A DNA stretch of 64,000 nucleotides from Mesorhizobium sp. M1E.F.Ca.ET.045.02.1.1 (GCF_003952485.1 NZ_CP034447.1:7082501-7146500), one strand, 5' to 3'; shown: positions 9,093-17,856, numbered from the stretch's first letter. The notes: generated by a model not told the origin, from the sequence alone. Numbers and translations are program-made.

Positions 9093-10256
9093 CTAGCGCA
9101 GGCTACTGGTGGCGACGTCTTCCTCAGCCGAAGCGGACTGCTGGGCGACGTCGCCGGAAAGCTTGACCTTCAGGTTCTCGGTCATGAATTGCGTGCCGGC
9201 GGCTACCACCACGTCGCCCTGCTTCAGGCCATCGGCCACGGCGACACCGTCAGCGGTGAAGTTGGCGACCTTGATCGGGCGCGGATGGACCGTGTCGCTC
9301 GCGCGGTCGACCGTCCAGACGATCTGCTTGCCGTCCTTCTCGGCCATCGCGGTCAGCGGGATCGACACCAGCTCAGCCTTGCTGCCGACGGTCGCCTCGA
9401 CGTTCGCGGTCATGCCGAGCAACACGCGCGGATCGTTGGGGAGCGAAACCCTGACCGCGAAGGTGCGCGACTGCGGATCGGCGCTGCCGGCAACCTCGCG
9501 GACCTTGCCGTCGAGCGTGAGCGCATCGTCCGACCAGAAGCCCGCCTTGACCTCCTTGCCCGGGCGGAAGCCGGCGATGTCCATTTCGGGCACCGCGATC
9601 AGCACTTCCTTCTCGCCATCGACGGCAACCGTCATCACCGGCGTGCCGGCGCCGACCACCTGGCCGATGTCGGCCGAGATGGCGGTGACGATGCCAGCCT
9701 TGCTGGCCTTGAGATCGGTGTAGTGGACCTGGTTCTGCGCCTGGGCCAGGGTCGAACGGGCGGCATCGCGCGTTGCCACCGCCTGATCGTAGGTCAGCGC
9801 CGCCTGATCGAGCTGCGACTTCGGCGCGAAGTTCTTGGCGTAAAGCTGCTCGGCGCGCTTCTTGGCAAGATCGACGGTCTCGACCTGGCGCTCGGCGGCA
9901 TCGAGGCTCGCCTGGGCGCTCTTCACCGACAGCTCGTAGTCGGACGAGTCGACGCGGGCAAGCACGTCGCCCTCGTTCACATGCTGGCCGATGTCGACCA
10001 GACGCTCGGTGACCTTGCCGGCGATGCGGAAGCCGAGATTCATTTCGGTGCGGGCGCGCACCGAACCGGAATAATCGAGCTGACGTGTGGTCTCGGCCTT
10101 ACCGATCTCGACGACCTTCACCGGACGGACGACTTCCTGGACGACCGCCGCCTTCTCCTGGGTGCAGCCGGCAAGCCCAAGTGCCGCGACGATGATGCCG
10201 ACGACTGGGAGGCCAGCGGCAGGCAGCTTGCGGAGGATGGAATTGGACAAAGACAC
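9093..10256 (-). CDS. RND efflux periplasmic adaptor (membrane fusion) lipoprotein
   Basis: I choose the GTG at 10256, preceded by GGGAG, which gives a 387-residue protein starting VSLSNSILRKLPAAG. A longer frame upstream lacks a secretory start. A lipobox LGLAGC lies about 30 residues in, so the protein should be lipid-anchored. The barrel-sandwich/lipoyl half-motifs (GFRIAGKVTERLVDIGQHV and DLKASKAGIVTAI) flank a coiled-coil hairpin rich in A, Q and K. It bridges the pump to an outer-membrane channel. The gene lies 247 bases upstream of the pump and 53 bases downstream of the tetR gene. Confidence 0.9.
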   Translation of the reverse strand: MSLSNSILRKLPAAGLPVVGIIVAALGLAGCTQEKAAVVQEVVRPVKVVEIGKAETTRQLDYSGSVRARTEMNLGFRIAGKVTERLVDIGQHVNEGDVLARVDSSDYELSVKSAQASLDAAERQVETVDLAKKRAEQLYAKNFAPKSQLDQAALTYDQAVATRDAARSTLAQAQNQVHYTDLKASKAGIVTAISADIGQVVGAGTPVMTVAVDGEKEVLIAVPEMDIAGFRPGKEVKAGFWSDDALTLDGKVREVAGSADPQSRTFAVRVSLPNDPRVLLGMTANVEATVGSKAELVSIPLTAMAEKDGKQIVWTVDRASDTVHPRPIKVANFTADGVAVADGLKQGDVVVAAGTQFMTENLKVKLSGDVAQQSASAEEDVATSSLR

Positions 10257-10309
10257 CTTAGCACTCCCGAACTGGAGATGAACGTCGACCGACACCCGGC
10301 GGGCGGCGG

Positions 10310-10915
10310 CTATTTCAAGGCTCTGATTGCGTAGTCGATGAGGTCGTCGGGCATCGCCCGGTTGGTCTTGGCAAGGCACTGCGCGACCATCTGCGGATGG
10401 CACAGGATGACGGTGGAGGCGCCGAAGCAGCGCGAGGCGATCACCGGATCCTGCTTCCTGAACTCACCGGCCTCGATGCCCTCGCGGATCACCTCGGCGA
10501 ACAGGTCGTGGATGCGGTCGACATGCTTGTCGATAACACCCCAGTCGCGCTCCAGCGCGACGATGACCATCTCATGCACCTTCTGGTCATCGAGCATGAC
10601 CTCGAGCGTCATCTTGTACTGGGCATGCACGTAGCGGCGCAGCCGCTCCTCGGCGCTGAGCGGCAGGCGCGAAATCTCGTAGGCCATCGCATAGCTGGCG
10701 CCGAGCATGCGGCCGCAGACGGCCTGGTGGATTTCGACCTTCGAGGCGAAGAAGCGGTAGATGTTGGCCGGCGACATGCCGAGCTCGCGGGCAATGTCGG
10801 CGACGTTAGTCTTGCCGTAGCCATAGTGCCTGAACAGACGCTCGGCGCAGTCGAGAATGCGCGTCACATTCTCCTGTCTGGCGGGGTCGGCCACGATGTT
10901 GGCAGCTTCGGACAT
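10310..10915 (-). CDS. TetR-family transcriptional regulator of the efflux operon
   Basis: A 201-residue regulator starting at ATG 10915 (MSEAANIVADP). An upstream GTG is less likely because it lies inside the operator palindrome. The N-terminal helix-turn-helix is clear: ILDCAERLFRHYGYGKTNVADIARELG then MSPANIYRFFASKVEI. The C-terminal ligand-binding half resembles regulators next to RND pumps in rhizobia. It heads the operon tetR-adaptor-pump, all on the minus strand, so it probably represses its own operon and releases it when an effector binds. Confidence 0.9.
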   Translation of the reverse strand: MSEAANIVADPARQENVTRILDCAERLFRHYGYGKTNVADIARELGMSPANIYRFFASKVEIHQAVCGRMLGASYAMAYEISRLPLSAEERLRRYVHAQYKMTLEVMLDDQKVHEMVIVALERDWGVIDKHVDRIHDLFAEVIREGIEAGEFRKQDPVIASRCFGASTVILCHPQMVAQCLAKTNRAMPDDLIDYAIRALK

Positions 10916-10933
10916 TAGCTCTCTGTCAAATAA

Positions 10934-10963
10934 CGAGTGACGAATTTCAATTTTCGTCACTCG
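10934..10963. promoter_or_regulatory. Palindromic operator upstream of tetR-adaptor-pump
   Basis: An 11-base arm CGAGTGACGAA (10934-10944) is matched exactly by TTCGTCACTCG (10953-10963) with an 8-base spacer. It lies 19 bases upstream of the tetR start, where a TetR dimer would bind. It is the strongest inverted repeat in this gap. Confidence 0.7.
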
Positions 10964-11350
10964 TAAATCGAAAGGAGCGAAGAGTCAACGCGGAATCGAT
11001 GTACGCGTACAAAATGGTGACAGATGGTGACAGTGAGGAGCGGCCGGCTACCACGAGCGTCGCCATCTGAGGGCCAAGCAAGGAGCGAAGCGAGGCGCAG
11101 ACCTCAGGATGGATGACGTCGCGAGCCAGCGGAGGAAACTGGGGAGCCCGTCCGAAAATCGCGTCGATTTTGTAGAGCCGGGTTTGCGCCTTGCATCGCG
11201 GCGATCCCAGCCTTTGATGCTCGCAAGTGCGCCGCGCCGGGCGTCCTTCGTTCGCATGGCGAAAACACCAGGGATGCCTGATATCACCATTTCAGCCGGC
11301 GGGTTGTTTTTCGTCACTGTCCCCGCCGGTGAGGCCCGGCCTGTCCTGGC
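10964..11350. other. Non-coding gap, probable dispersed intergenic repeat
   Basis: Nearly 390 bases without a convincing gene. A minus-strand open frame of 89 codons here has no recognisable domain and composition typical of rhizobial intergenic filler (GGGCCAAGCAAGGAGCGAAG and similar). I see no promoter or RNA structure that I can defend. Confidence 0.4.
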
Positions 11351-11584
11351 CTACCCCGCCAGCGTGCCGGGCCGCTCGTTGCTCGCGGACAATGCTGTCT
11401 GACGTCGATGCCGTTCGAAAATCGCCAGCTTGTCCGTATAGGACAGCCGCACCGTTTTGTGGCACCGTTCGCACTTGAAAGTTGTGACGCTCTTGATCCA
11501 GGAGCCTTTCTTGATCAACGCGGCGTGGCAGCGCGGACACTGAAACGTCAACGCCTTGTCGAACAGGTCATTGGCCAAACCCAT
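11351..11584 (-). CDS. Small zinc-ribbon protein of unknown role
   Basis: A 77-residue protein starting MGLANDLFDKALTFQC. Two CxxC pairs, CPRC and CERC, are about 22 residues apart and form a plausible zinc ribbon. The stretch between them is basic (ALIKKGSWIKSVTTFK), and the rest is rich in Arg and Thr. An upstream in-frame start would add 12 residues with no clear benefit. It stands alone between non-coding stretches. I do not recognise a characterised homologue; a nucleic-acid-binding or protein-docking role is possible but unproven. Confidence 0.6.
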   Translation of the reverse strand: MGLANDLFDKALTFQCPRCHAALIKKGSWIKSVTTFKCERCHKTVRLSYTDKLAIFERHRRQTALSASNERPGTLAG

Positions 11585-11691
11585 TCCATCTTCCTCCAAG
11601 ACGGAACCGCCGCGCAACACGGATGCCAGGGCCGGCCAATCCCGAAACGGCGAGAGCTTACCCGGGAATGTCCATTAGCATTAACTAATCA

Positions 11692-11728
11692 TAGACCGCG
11701 CTGTCCTATTCTGAGACAGCGCGGTCTA
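11692..11728. repeat. Perfect 14-base inverted repeat
   Basis: TAGACCGCGCTGTC (11692-11705) and its exact inverse complement (11715-11728) flank a 9-base loop. No T-run follows on either strand, so it is not a standard terminator. It lies in a 456-base gap (11585-12040) between two minus-strand genes; the rest of that gap shows nothing I can name. Confidence 0.5.
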
Positions 11729-12040
11729 CTGCCCATTGGCCGCGCAGGCGGCTTCGACGCCCAGCACCCCTGCCACACCGTCGGAGCCGCCACTTTCACA
11801 ATACCAGCAGCGGTTAAATCAACCGTTACCAGGGTCGCGCCGATGGCTCGATCCGACCGTTCGCTTTGCAGTTAACGACGGCGCGCGCGCTATTCATCCC
11901 GCCAGAAAACCCGATTTTCCCACCGGATCTCCATCGGGCGCCGGGAGCGGATTTAATGCGTTTGCTCGAATGACGACGTCGCGAACGGCGGAGGCGAACT
12001 CTCCCAGGTCGCAGCCACAGCGTAAATGCGTGACGCAGGC

Positions 12041-13681
12041 CTACGCCCCCTTCGCCATGTCCCTCAGCCGGAACTTCTGGATCTTCCCCGTCGAGGTCTT
12101 TGGAATTTCGGCGAACATCACGGCCTTGGGCACCTTGAAGCGGGCGAGCAGGCCGCGGCAGTGCTCGATGATCTCGGCCTCTGTTGCCGTCTTGCCGGGC
12201 TTCAGCTCGACATAGGCGACCGGCACCTCGCCCCACTTCTCGTCGGCGCGGGCGACGACGCCGCAGGAGGCGACGGAGGGATGCTTGTAGAGAGCGTCCT
12301 CGACCTCGATGGACGAGATGTTCTCGCCGCCCGAGATGATGATGTCCTTGGAACGGTCCTTGAGCTGGATGTAGCCATCAGGGTGCATGACGCCGAGATC
12401 GCCGGAATGGAACCAGCCGCCGGCGAAGGCCTCGTCGGTCGCCTTGCGGTTCTTCAGATAGCCTTTCATGACGATGTTGCCGCGGAACATGACCTCGCCG
12501 ATGGTCTCGCCGTCGGCCGGCGTCTCGGCCATCGTCTCGGGGTTCATCACCGTGAGCCCTTCGAGCGAGGCATAGCGTACGCCCTGGCGCGCCTTCTTCG
12601 CCGTCCTTGGCCCCTTCCCGAGCTCGTCCCACTCGTAGTGCCATTCGTTGACGACCGCCGGCCCGTAGGTCTCGGTCAGGCCGTAGAGATGGGTGACGGC
12701 GAAGCCCGCATCGGCCATGCCGGACAGCATGGCCTCCGGTGGCGGCGCGGCGGCGGTGTTGAAGGTGACCGTCTGCGGGAACTGGCGCTTGTCCTCGTCC
12801 TTGGCGTTGATCAGCACCGACATGACGATCGGCGCGCCGCAGAGATGGGTGACACCGTGGTCGGCGATCGCATCATACATCGGCCTTGCCCGCACCCAGC
12901 GCAGGCAGACATGGGTGCCGGCCTGCACAGCGAGCGTCCATGGGAAGCACCAGCCGTTGCAGTGGAACATCGGCAGCGTCCAGAGATAGACCGCGTGCTT
13001 GGCCATGCCGGCATGGATGGTGTTGGTGTAGGCCATCAGCGCCGCGCCGCGATGGTGGTAGACGACGCCCTTCGGATTGCCTGTCGTGCCGGAAGTGTAG
13101 TTGAGCGATATGGCGTCCCATTCGTCGTCGGGCATCGACCAGGCGAAAGCCTCATCACCGCCGGCGACGAAGTCTTCGTAGTCGATCGTGCCGATCCGCT
13201 CGCCTTTCGGATAGGGCGCATCGGCGGCGTAGTCGGGATCGTCATAGTCGATGACCAATGGCTTGGCCTTGGCCAATGCCAGCGCCTCTCTGACCACGCC
13301 AGAGAATTCGCGATCGACGATCAACACCTTGCTCTCGGCATGGTCGAGCTGGAAGGCGATCACGGCGGCGTCGAGGCGGGTGTTGAGCGAATGCAGAACC
13401 GCCTTCACCATCGGCACGCCGAAATGCGCCTCCAGCATCGCCGGCGTGTTCGACAGCATCACCGTCACCGTATCGCCCTTGCCGATGCCATGCTTCGACA
13501 GCGCCGAGGCGAGCTTGAGCGAACGGTGCCAGAACTCGCGGTAGGAGATGCGCTGGCTGCCATGGATGATGGCAACATGGTCGGGATAGGTCTTGGCAGC
13601 GCGCTCAAGATAGGTGAGCGGCGTCAGTGGCTGGTGGTTGGCGGCGTTCCTGTCGAGATCCTGTTCGTAGGGATTGGCCAT
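12041..13681 (-). CDS. AMP-forming acyl-CoA synthetase
   Basis: A 546-residue member of the ANL adenylate-forming superfamily that activates a carboxylic acid to its CoA thioester with ATP. The P-loop-like motif YTSGTTGNPKG lies near residues 195-205. The motif LYGLTETYGP follows, then GWFHSGDLGVM with the ribose-binding Asp, the hinge KDIIISGGENIS, and the C-terminal catalytic lysine region KTSTGKIQKF. The start ATG has a GGGGAGG ribosome site. The sequence is closest in feel to medium/short-chain or methylmercaptopropionate-type ligases, but the substrate cannot be told. It is monocistronic here. Confidence 0.88.
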   Translation of the reverse strand: MANPYEQDLDRNAANHQPLTPLTYLERAAKTYPDHVAIIHGSQRISYREFWHRSLKLASALSKHGIGKGDTVTVMLSNTPAMLEAHFGVPMVKAVLHSLNTRLDAAVIAFQLDHAESKVLIVDREFSGVVREALALAKAKPLVIDYDDPDYAADAPYPKGERIGTIDYEDFVAGGDEAFAWSMPDDEWDAISLNYTSGTTGNPKGVVYHHRGAALMAYTNTIHAGMAKHAVYLWTLPMFHCNGWCFPWTLAVQAGTHVCLRWVRARPMYDAIADHGVTHLCGAPIVMSVLINAKDEDKRQFPQTVTFNTAAAPPPEAMLSGMADAGFAVTHLYGLTETYGPAVVNEWHYEWDELGKGPRTAKKARQGVRYASLEGLTVMNPETMAETPADGETIGEVMFRGNIVMKGYLKNRKATDEAFAGGWFHSGDLGVMHPDGYIQLKDRSKDIIISGGENISSIEVEDALYKHPSVASCGVVARADEKWGEVPVAYVELKPGKTATEAEIIEHCRGLLARFKVPKAVMFAEIPKTSTGKIQKFRLRDMAKGA

Positions 13682-13779
13682 CCCATCCTCCCCTTAGGTC
13701 TTTTAGAGCTTTCTAGCCGCAGCTCTGCGATCACGCCATCCCCCCGAACGACCGGGAAATGCTATGATATGCGCGCCCG

Positions 13780-13810
13780 CTAGTGGTGGAAATCTGACGC
13801 TTGGTACCGG
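13780..13810 (+). repeat. IS630-like terminal repeat, copy A (left end of the island)
   Basis: After a TA at 13781-13782, GTGGTGGAAATCTGACGC and CTTGGTACC read rightward. This matches the left end of the intact IS630 (from 16711) at 19 of 26 positions. It also matches, inverted, the sequence ending at 16710 in 31 of the first 40 positions. It therefore looks like one end of an IS630-family element or cassette. Confidence 0.6.
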
Positions 13811-14029
13811 AGTCGAAATACCGATTTCGACCCTGAGCGGACGTTCCCTCGCAGAGATCGAAGGGGCAAGGTACCACGCTTTGGCAGGCCCATGATCCAT
13901 ACTATAATTGGCTCGGAGGACGAAATGGCGCGGAACCCTCGGGGGGTCCGAAGGTCGATGGGAACCAAGGGGGTCCGTCTGCCGAGGCGGGAGGAAAAGC
14001 CTCGCGCTGAGAACTAGGAGGATCAGGCC

Positions 14030-14386
14030 ATGAAGATCGAAGGCACCACATTCGGCACCATTACGATTGACGGAAAGACCTATGAGCACGACGTGATCGT
14101 TCGCCTCTCCGGCGAAGTGGAGAAGCGGAAGAAGAAGCTGTCGAAGAAATACTACGGCACCTCGCACGTCCTCTCGAAAGACGAGGCGAAGTTTGTCTTC
14201 GAAAGAGGATGCGAGCAGCTCATTCTCGGCTCGGGCCAGATGGGCAACGTTCATCTATCGCCGGAAGCTGAGGCATATTTCGCGAAAAAGGGCTGCAACG
14301 TACTACTGCAACCCACCCCCGAGGCAATCCGTGTGTTCAACAAGTCGCATGCGAAGAAGATCGGCCTTTTTCACGTTACCTGCTGA
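14030..14386 (+). CDS. Mth938-like domain protein
   Basis: A 118-residue single-domain protein. FGTITIDGKTYEHDVIV opens it, followed by GTSHVLSKDEAKFVF, LILGSGQMGNVHLSPEA and the end KKIGLFHVTC. These fit the Mth938/DUF498 family (relatives of NDUFAF3), whose biochemical role is not settled. The ATG follows AGGAGG at good spacing. It lies inside the stretch bounded by IS630-like ends and has no operon partner: 379 bases of apparently non-coding sequence follow. Confidence 0.75.
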   Translation: MKIEGTTFGTITIDGKTYEHDVIVRLSGEVEKRKKKLSKKYYGTSHVLSKDEAKFVFERGCEQLILGSGQMGNVHLSPEAEAYFAKKGCNVLLQPTPEAIRVFNKSHAKKIGLFHVTC

Positions 14387-14551
14387 AACGCGGATGGGCG
14401 CGATCGACACGTCGGCGGCCCGGCTCAGTTTTGCATATGCGAGCGATCTGCGGCGCCATGTTCGCGGTCGGGCTGACCAATCGGGGGCGGTCCGTCTCAG
14501 CTGCCTGAGCGCTGCTCCGTAAGGGCACCGCCCGGGAGCGCGCTCTGGCCG

Positions 14552-14580
14552 CTAGTGATGAAAGTCTGCGCTTGGTACCG
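14552..14580 (+). repeat. IS630-like terminal repeat, copy B
   Basis: CTAGTGATGAAAGTCTGCGC then TTGGTACCG. It is the same motif and orientation as copy A with one base missing, again starting at a TA. It lies between the Mth938 gene and the class II aldolase gene, in a gap (14387-14765) where I see no gene. Confidence 0.5.
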
Positions 14581-14765
14581 GCACCGTAAGCCCGCATGGA
14601 GTGGTTTCCTGCCGTACGTCTCGTTGACCGGAACGAGTAACCAGCGCCGCAACCGGTGGCTGCCAAGCGTTCAACGGCGATCCGTGTCGAGAGAGCACGC
14701 GGCTGAAGTGAGGCCGACCGCGATCGGGGCGTATTCTCTAGAAGGCAGCCCCGACGCTGCCTTGT

Positions 14766-15554
14766 TCAGGTCTTGTAGCGCGGCATTTCCACATCGAGCC
14801 GGCGACGGATCGCCAGCCATTCGAGTTCGCCCTCATAGGCATACCAGTCGCTGGCTGCCATGTCCTGCAGGTGACGCTGCTGCTCGTTCTCGGGGATCGT
14901 CCTGATCTCCGCGCCCGCTGGCGCCGACTGCTGCACCTGGAGCTGCACGGCACAGGCCTGATCGAGATAGAAGGAGCGGAAGAAAGCCTCGCCCGCGTCG
15001 CGGCCGAAGACGAAGGCGCCATGCCAGGCCTCGACAATCGCCTTCTTGCCGCGTCCGGCCCGCAGGAGGCCAGAAAGGAAATTGTCGGTGCACTCGAACT
15101 CGTAATCCGTGTACCCGATTACATCGCCCCCACCGATCATCAGGTAAGCCTGGCTGTAAGGGCCGATACCCCCGGCCTGGGCCGAGACGCCCATGATCGC
15201 CTTGGTGTGGATGTGCATGATGCAATTCTTGTCCGGCTCTGCCTCGAAGAACAGCTTTCCGATCTCGGTGGCCGAGGGGTTCGGCTTCCCGTTCTCCGGA
15301 TTGTGATTGGTGCGATCGAAGCCGACCTTGATCAAGTTCGAAGCCGTCACCTCCTCGTGCATCCAGCCATAGTGATGGGTCAGCAACGCTTCCTCGCCGG
15401 GAACGCGGATCGCATGCCATTGGTTGGTCAGGTCGGTCAGCCGGTACTTAACCAGCGCGTTGTAGATGGCGGCCAATTCGCAGCGGGCTTCCCACTCGGC
15501 GTCCGAGCAGTTGGCAGGGCGCTGGCCAGCAGGCGTCGGGGTCATGATGTTCAT
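14766..15554 (-). CDS. Class II aldolase/adducin family protein
   Basis: About 262 residues from the ATG at 15554, which has GAGG upstream; longer frames run into the divergent promoter. The class II aldolase fold is indicated by TNQWHAIRVPGEEALLTHHYG, the metal-ligand pair HIHT, GPYSQAYLMIGGG and AWHGAFVFGRD. Such proteins cleave or epimerise sugar phosphates or related hydroxy acids with a divalent metal. The substrate is not evident. The gene is divergent from a GlxA-type regulator 67 bases away, which probably controls it. Both genes lie inside the IS630-bounded island. Confidence 0.8.
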   Translation of the reverse strand: MNIMTPTPAGQRPANCSDAEWEARCELAAIYNALVKYRLTDLTNQWHAIRVPGEEALLTHHYGWMHEEVTASNLIKVGFDRTNHNPENGKPNPSATEIGKLFFEAEPDKNCIMHIHTKAIMGVSAQAGGIGPYSQAYLMIGGGDVIGYTDYEFECTDNFLSGLLRAGRGKKAIVEAWHGAFVFGRDAGEAFFRSFYLDQACAVQLQVQQSAPAGAEIRTIPENEQQRHLQDMAASDWYAYEGELEWLAIRRRLDVEMPRYKT

Positions 15555-15621
15555 GGGGCGAATCCTCGTGTTGTCGATAGCCGGCAGAGTAGATGAACCG
15601 AACGGAGGTATTTGCCTTGAA

Positions 15622-16590
15622 ATGACAAAAACTATCCACCAAACTCCCAACATGCCTCATGTCTGCCTGGTTCTCTTCCCGCGGTTCCAAATGCTGGCCT
15701 ATGTGCTGGCCACCGAGACCATGCGAATTGCGAACAAGCACGCGGGCCACAAGCTGTTCACGTGGGAGTCGCGCACCGCCACCGGGGAACCGGTCACGGC
15801 ATCGAACGGAGCTCTGGTCTCGCCCGATCTCACCGGCTGGGCCGGCGGCGAGGATTTCGACCTCGTGCTGCTCTGCGCGGGCTACGAACCCTTCGCGGTG
15901 CAGCCGCCCGGCCTCGGAGCTTTGCTATCGCGAGCCGACCGGTCAGGCGCGGTGCTTGGCGGGCTCGACACCGGCACGATGGTGCTGGCGAAGCTCGGAT
16001 ATCTCGCAGGTCATCAGGCTGTACTGCATCACGAGGCCGAGGCGGGCTTCCGTGAGTCCTGGCCCGAGATCGCGATTAGCGACAGCATCTATTGCCTGGA
16101 CGGTCGCCGGTTGACCGCCGCCGGTGGCATGGCCACCGGGGATGCCATGCTGGCTTGGATAGCGCAGATCGCGTCCGCGGAGCTCGCCACTGTCACCTCA
16201 GGCGATATGGCCCATGGCGCGATCCGCACCGGGACGGAGCGGCAGCGCATACAGCGCACGTCCGATCCGGTGCTGCTGGAGATGATGGAGATCATGGCGG
16301 CCCACCTGTCCGAGCCGTTGGAGCTTCCGGAGATAGCACGGCTCTTGCGACTCAGCCCGAAACGGCTGCGGCTACGCTGTCACAAGGGGCTCGGCCCGTC
16401 GCCTTCGGACCACTATCTGCGGCTACGTCTCAACCATGCGCTCGATCTCCTGCGTAGCACGGAGATGCCGGTCACCGAAATCGCCATCGCCACCGGTTTC
16501 GGCTCGCTCGCCGGGTTTTCCAGAACGTTCCGGAAGACATTTCAGGCGACTCCGCGAAGCTTCCGCTTGGGCGCGAAGGCCTCGACCTGA
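15622..16590 (+). CDS. GlxA-type AraC-family regulator with DJ-1/PfpI-like domain
   Basis: From ATG 15622, 322 residues. The N-terminal about 190 residues look like the DJ-1/PfpI (class I glutamine amidotransferase-like) sensing domain: PHVCLVLFPRFQMLAYV, LLCAGYEPF, GLDTGTMVLAKLGYL. The C-terminal AraC helix-turn-helix pair is clear: LSEPLELPEIARLLRLSPKR and MPVTEIAIATGFGSLAGFSR. Ribosome site GGAGG lies 13 bases upstream; an alternative ATG at 15652 is possible. The divergent class II aldolase gene is the obvious target. Confidence 0.85.
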   Translation: MTKTIHQTPNMPHVCLVLFPRFQMLAYVLATETMRIANKHAGHKLFTWESRTATGEPVTASNGALVSPDLTGWAGGEDFDLVLLCAGYEPFAVQPPGLGALLSRADRSGAVLGGLDTGTMVLAKLGYLAGHQAVLHHEAEAGFRESWPEIAISDSIYCLDGRRLTAAGGMATGDAMLAWIAQIASAELATVTSGDMAHGAIRTGTERQRIQRTSDPVLLEMMEIMAAHLSEPLELPEIARLLRLSPKRLRLRCHKGLGPSPSDHYLRLRLNHALDLLRSTEMPVTEIAIATGFGSLAGFSRTFRKTFQATPRSFRLGAKAST

Positions 16591-16596
16591 GGCTGG

Positions 16597-17787
16597 CTAC
16601 GGAAATAGCAGTTTGGGTCGGCACTCTCCTTTCGAGTTCTGGAGCGGAACGGCAGAAAGTGGGTCTGAGCGGCATTTCGCTTTGGGTACCAAGCGTTGAA
16701 TTTTCACCACGTGGATTGAATCTAACACTTGGTGCCCACGTTTGACGGCGGCGATGATTCTGTCGGGGTCGGCGGTCCAGGTGAAGGGTTTGGGTTGTCG
16801 ATTGTGCTCGGCGAGGAAGCGGTTGATGGCCGCCTGCAGGTCGACGACAGAATGAAAGACGCCTCGCTTGAGGCGTCGCTTCGACAGCTTGGCGAAGAAG
16901 CCCTCGACGGCGTTGAGCCAGGAGCAAGACGTGGGGGTGAAGTGGAAGGTGAAGCGCTGATGGCGGTTGAGCCAGGCACGCACCTTAGGGTGCTTATGGG
17001 CGGCGTAGTTGTCGAGGATGACGTGAACGGCCTTGTCGGCCGGCACCTCGGCATCGACGGTGTTGAGAAAGCGAATGAACTCCTGATGGCGGTGGCGCTG
17101 TATGTTCCTGCCGATGACGGTGCCGTCGAGCACGTTGAGGGCGGCGAACAGCGTGGTCGTGCCATTGCGCTTGTAGTCGTGGGTCATGGTGCCGAGCCTG
17201 CCTTTCTTCATGGGCAGGCCGGGCTGGGTGCGGTCGAGGGCCTGGATCTGGCTCTTCTCGTCGACCGACAGCACGATGGCGTGCGCCGGCGGGTCGACGT
17301 AAAGGCCGACCACGTCGCGCAGCTTGTCGACGAACTGCGGATCGCTGGAGAGCTTGAACTGCCGCCAGCGGTTCGGCTGCAGCCCGTGCGCCTTCCAGAT
17401 GCGTCTGACCGCGCTGGCGCTGATGTCGGCTGCTTGCGCCATCATGTCGGCGGTCCAGTGCGTCGTTTCGCCGGGCGAGTCTTTCAATGTCAGCGCCACC
17501 ACGCGCTCGGCCACTTCCGGTCGGAGCGGCGGAATGCGCGAGGGTCGCGTCTTGTCGCGCAACAGTCCCTCGAAACCTTCCGCGGCGAAGCGCTCCTGCC
17601 AGCGCCACACGCAGGTCTTGGACTTGCCGGTTTGCCGCATGATTTCGACAGTGCCGACGCCATCGGCGCTCAGCAGGATGATTTCGGCCCGCCAGACGTG
17701 CTTCTGCGGCGCATTGCGATCCCTGAGCAGTGCAGCCAGGCGCTGGCGATCAATCGAAGAAACGGTGAGCGAGATTCCTGTGCGCAT
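16597..17787 (-). CDS. IS630-family transposase with read-through C-terminal extension
   Basis: A DDE transposase, start placed at MRTGISLTVSS. An N-terminal helix-turn-helix region (IMRQTGKSKTCVWRWQERF) precedes the catalytic domain with SVDEKSQIQ, VILDNYAAHKHP and LNAVEGFFAKL carrying the D, D and E. The codon for the His in GHQVLDSIH is exactly the last codon of the insertion sequence. In a normal insertion the flanking TA of the target would supply a stop (CAC-TAG). Here that TA is absent, so the frame runs 37 residues further into repeat copy C and stops at 16597. No frameshift or internal stop is seen. Confidence 0.85.
   Translation of the reverse strand: MRTGISLTVSSIDRQRLAALLRDRNAPQKHVWRAEIILLSADGVGTVEIMRQTGKSKTCVWRWQERFAAEGFEGLLRDKTRPSRIPPLRPEVAERVVALTLKDSPGETTHWTADMMAQAADISASAVRRIWKAHGLQPNRWRQFKLSSDPQFVDKLRDVVGLYVDPPAHAIVLSVDEKSQIQALDRTQPGLPMKKGRLGTMTHDYKRNGTTTLFAALNVLDGTVIGRNIQRHRHQEFIRFLNTVDAEVPADKAVHVILDNYAAHKHPKVRAWLNRHQRFTFHFTPTSCSWLNAVEGFFAKLSKRRLKRGVFHSVVDLQAAINRFLAEHNRQPKPFTWTADPDRIIAAVKRGHQVLDSIHVVKIQRLVPKAKCRSDPLSAVPLQNSKGECRPKLLFP
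16684..16710 (-). repeat. IS630-like terminal repeat, copy C (right end of the island)
   Basis: Read on the minus strand, GTGGTGAAAATTCAACGC then TTGGTACC, the inverted counterpart of copy A. It ends at CCAC (16710), directly against the GTGG left end of the intact IS630. Together they form a palindromic junction with no TA between the two ends. Confidence 0.6.
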
Positions 17788-17856
17788 CCGGCAGACTCGC
17801 ACACACGCCGCCAAAGGGGAATCCCAATTTGGACTCTTCTGTTAGGTGGAAACCAC
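16711..17856 (-). mobile_element. IS630-family insertion sequence, apparently intact
   Basis: A 1146-base element. Ends GTGGATTGAATCTAACA (left) and GTGGTTTCCACCTAACA (right, inverted) match at 13 of 17 positions. A TA, the expected IS630 target dinucleotide, follows the right end at 17857-17858. On the left the element abuts CCAC of repeat copy C and the TA is missing. The transposase fills the element. Confidence 0.8.

Noticed and set aside
11048..11317. A small minus-strand gene next to the zinc-ribbon gene
   Set aside because: Low-complexity arginine- and alanine-rich product, no ribosome site, and sequence like dispersed intergenic filler.
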